From: Tyto alba
Taxonomy: Eukaryota > Chordata > Aves > Strigiformes > Tytonidae
DNA length: 64,000 nucleotides
Assembly (NCBI RefSeq): GCF_018691265.1
Contig: NW_024881321.1
Location: 15,441,387-15,505,386, forward strand
Direction of reading: 5' to 3'
This document shows, one piece after another, positions 63,673-64,000 of this stretch (positions within the stretch are counted from its first letter, which is position 1; each line of letters opens with the position of its first letter). The notes under the pieces were generated by a model. It had not been told where the DNA came from. It worked only from the letters and a program-made list of their open reading frames with translations, and made no database searches. The translations under genes and the position numbers were made by a program.

Positions 63673-64000
63673 ATATTGACATTGTTTCTTTGATTATCTT
63701 GGATTCATTTTATTTATAAGATTTCTTTAAACAAAATAGACTAAATTCAGACCTGGTTTAAATGGTCTAACTTTATTGAGCTAATTAATTTGCAACGACC
63801 TCATTAATTCAGTGATTATCTTCAGTTTATTCATTACATTAACTTAACTCTTTTTTGTCAATTTATCCAAGGTCTGTATATATTCAAAAGATGACAATAT
63901 GAAGACACTTACAAACTTTACTTTTGGCAAGAACATAAGGAAGGATTCTCCACTTCCTCCAAAATAAAACAATCAATTGTAATAATTTTTCTGGGAATGT

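Larger units (their letters stand above)
60386..64000. other. AT-rich non-coding stretch, no gene recognised
   Basis: Contains A30 at 61.04 kb, a perfect 18-bp tandem duplication at 62.25 kb, a weak coding-like minus patch at 62.82-63.01 kb, an A21 run preceded by AATAAA at 63.55 kb and a short (TTTA)n. No complete gene, RNA gene or transposon end recognised. Confidence 0.55.

Overview
The window is AT-rich vertebrate nuclear DNA and almost certainly avian. The evidence is several CR1 LINE fragments with the typical 3' end (tandem ATTCTATGA-type octamers, no poly(A)), and three LTRs whose sequence I recognise as bird endogenous-retrovirus families; a fourth LTR is retrovirus-like with exact boundaries but I do not recognise its family. 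Alu or L1 type repeats are absent. The species cannot be fixed from this sequence. I find no intact protein-coding gene, rRNA, tRNA or CRISPR. No open frame carries a recognisable host protein domain, and the longest frames lie in LTRs, in CR1, or at lengths expected by chance in AT-rich DNA. The window therefore looks like a gene desert or the inside of a very large intron. Nothing bacterial, such as operons or ribosome binding sites, applies. LAYOUT. 1-9.67 kb is unannotated AT-rich sequence with a (TA)n tract and A/T runs. 9.68-10.22 kb is a CR1 3' fragment (+) with an almost intact ORF2 C-terminus. 15.69-16.08 kb is a decayed mariner-type transposase relic (+). 17.60-18.23 kb is an ERV LTR in minus orientation. 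18.2-37.0 kb is low-copy AT-rich sequence with homopolymer tracts, a (TTTTGG)-like tract, an (AAAAC)n microsatellite and two possible retrocopy ends. 36.99-37.41 kb is a complete solo LTR with a perfect 6-bp target duplication. 44.63-45.95 kb is a composite: an ERV LTR whose 3' half has become a long compound trinucleotide microsatellite, abutting a 5'-truncated CR1 (+). 50.07-50.53 kb is CR1 (-). About 57.15-57.50 kb is an ancient CR1 fragment (+). 58.35-59.47 kb is a full-length solo LTR (+) with internal tandem arrays and an imperfect 5-bp target duplication. 60.15-60.39 kb is an older CR1 (-). The remainder is AT-rich sequence with long poly(A) runs. HOW IT FITS TOGETHER. There is no pathway or operon. 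The history readable here is repeated insertion and decay: ancient CR1 and mariner, then younger CR1 copies and ERVL-like LTRs, then a recent class II-like LTR. Microsatellites grew from seeds inside the LTR and from A-rich tracts. I did not find a convincing new biological system. The items most worth a second look are the mariner relic, the LTR/microsatellite/CR1 composite, the young solo LTR with its preserved promoter and poly(A) signal, and two minus-strand patches that look weakly coding.
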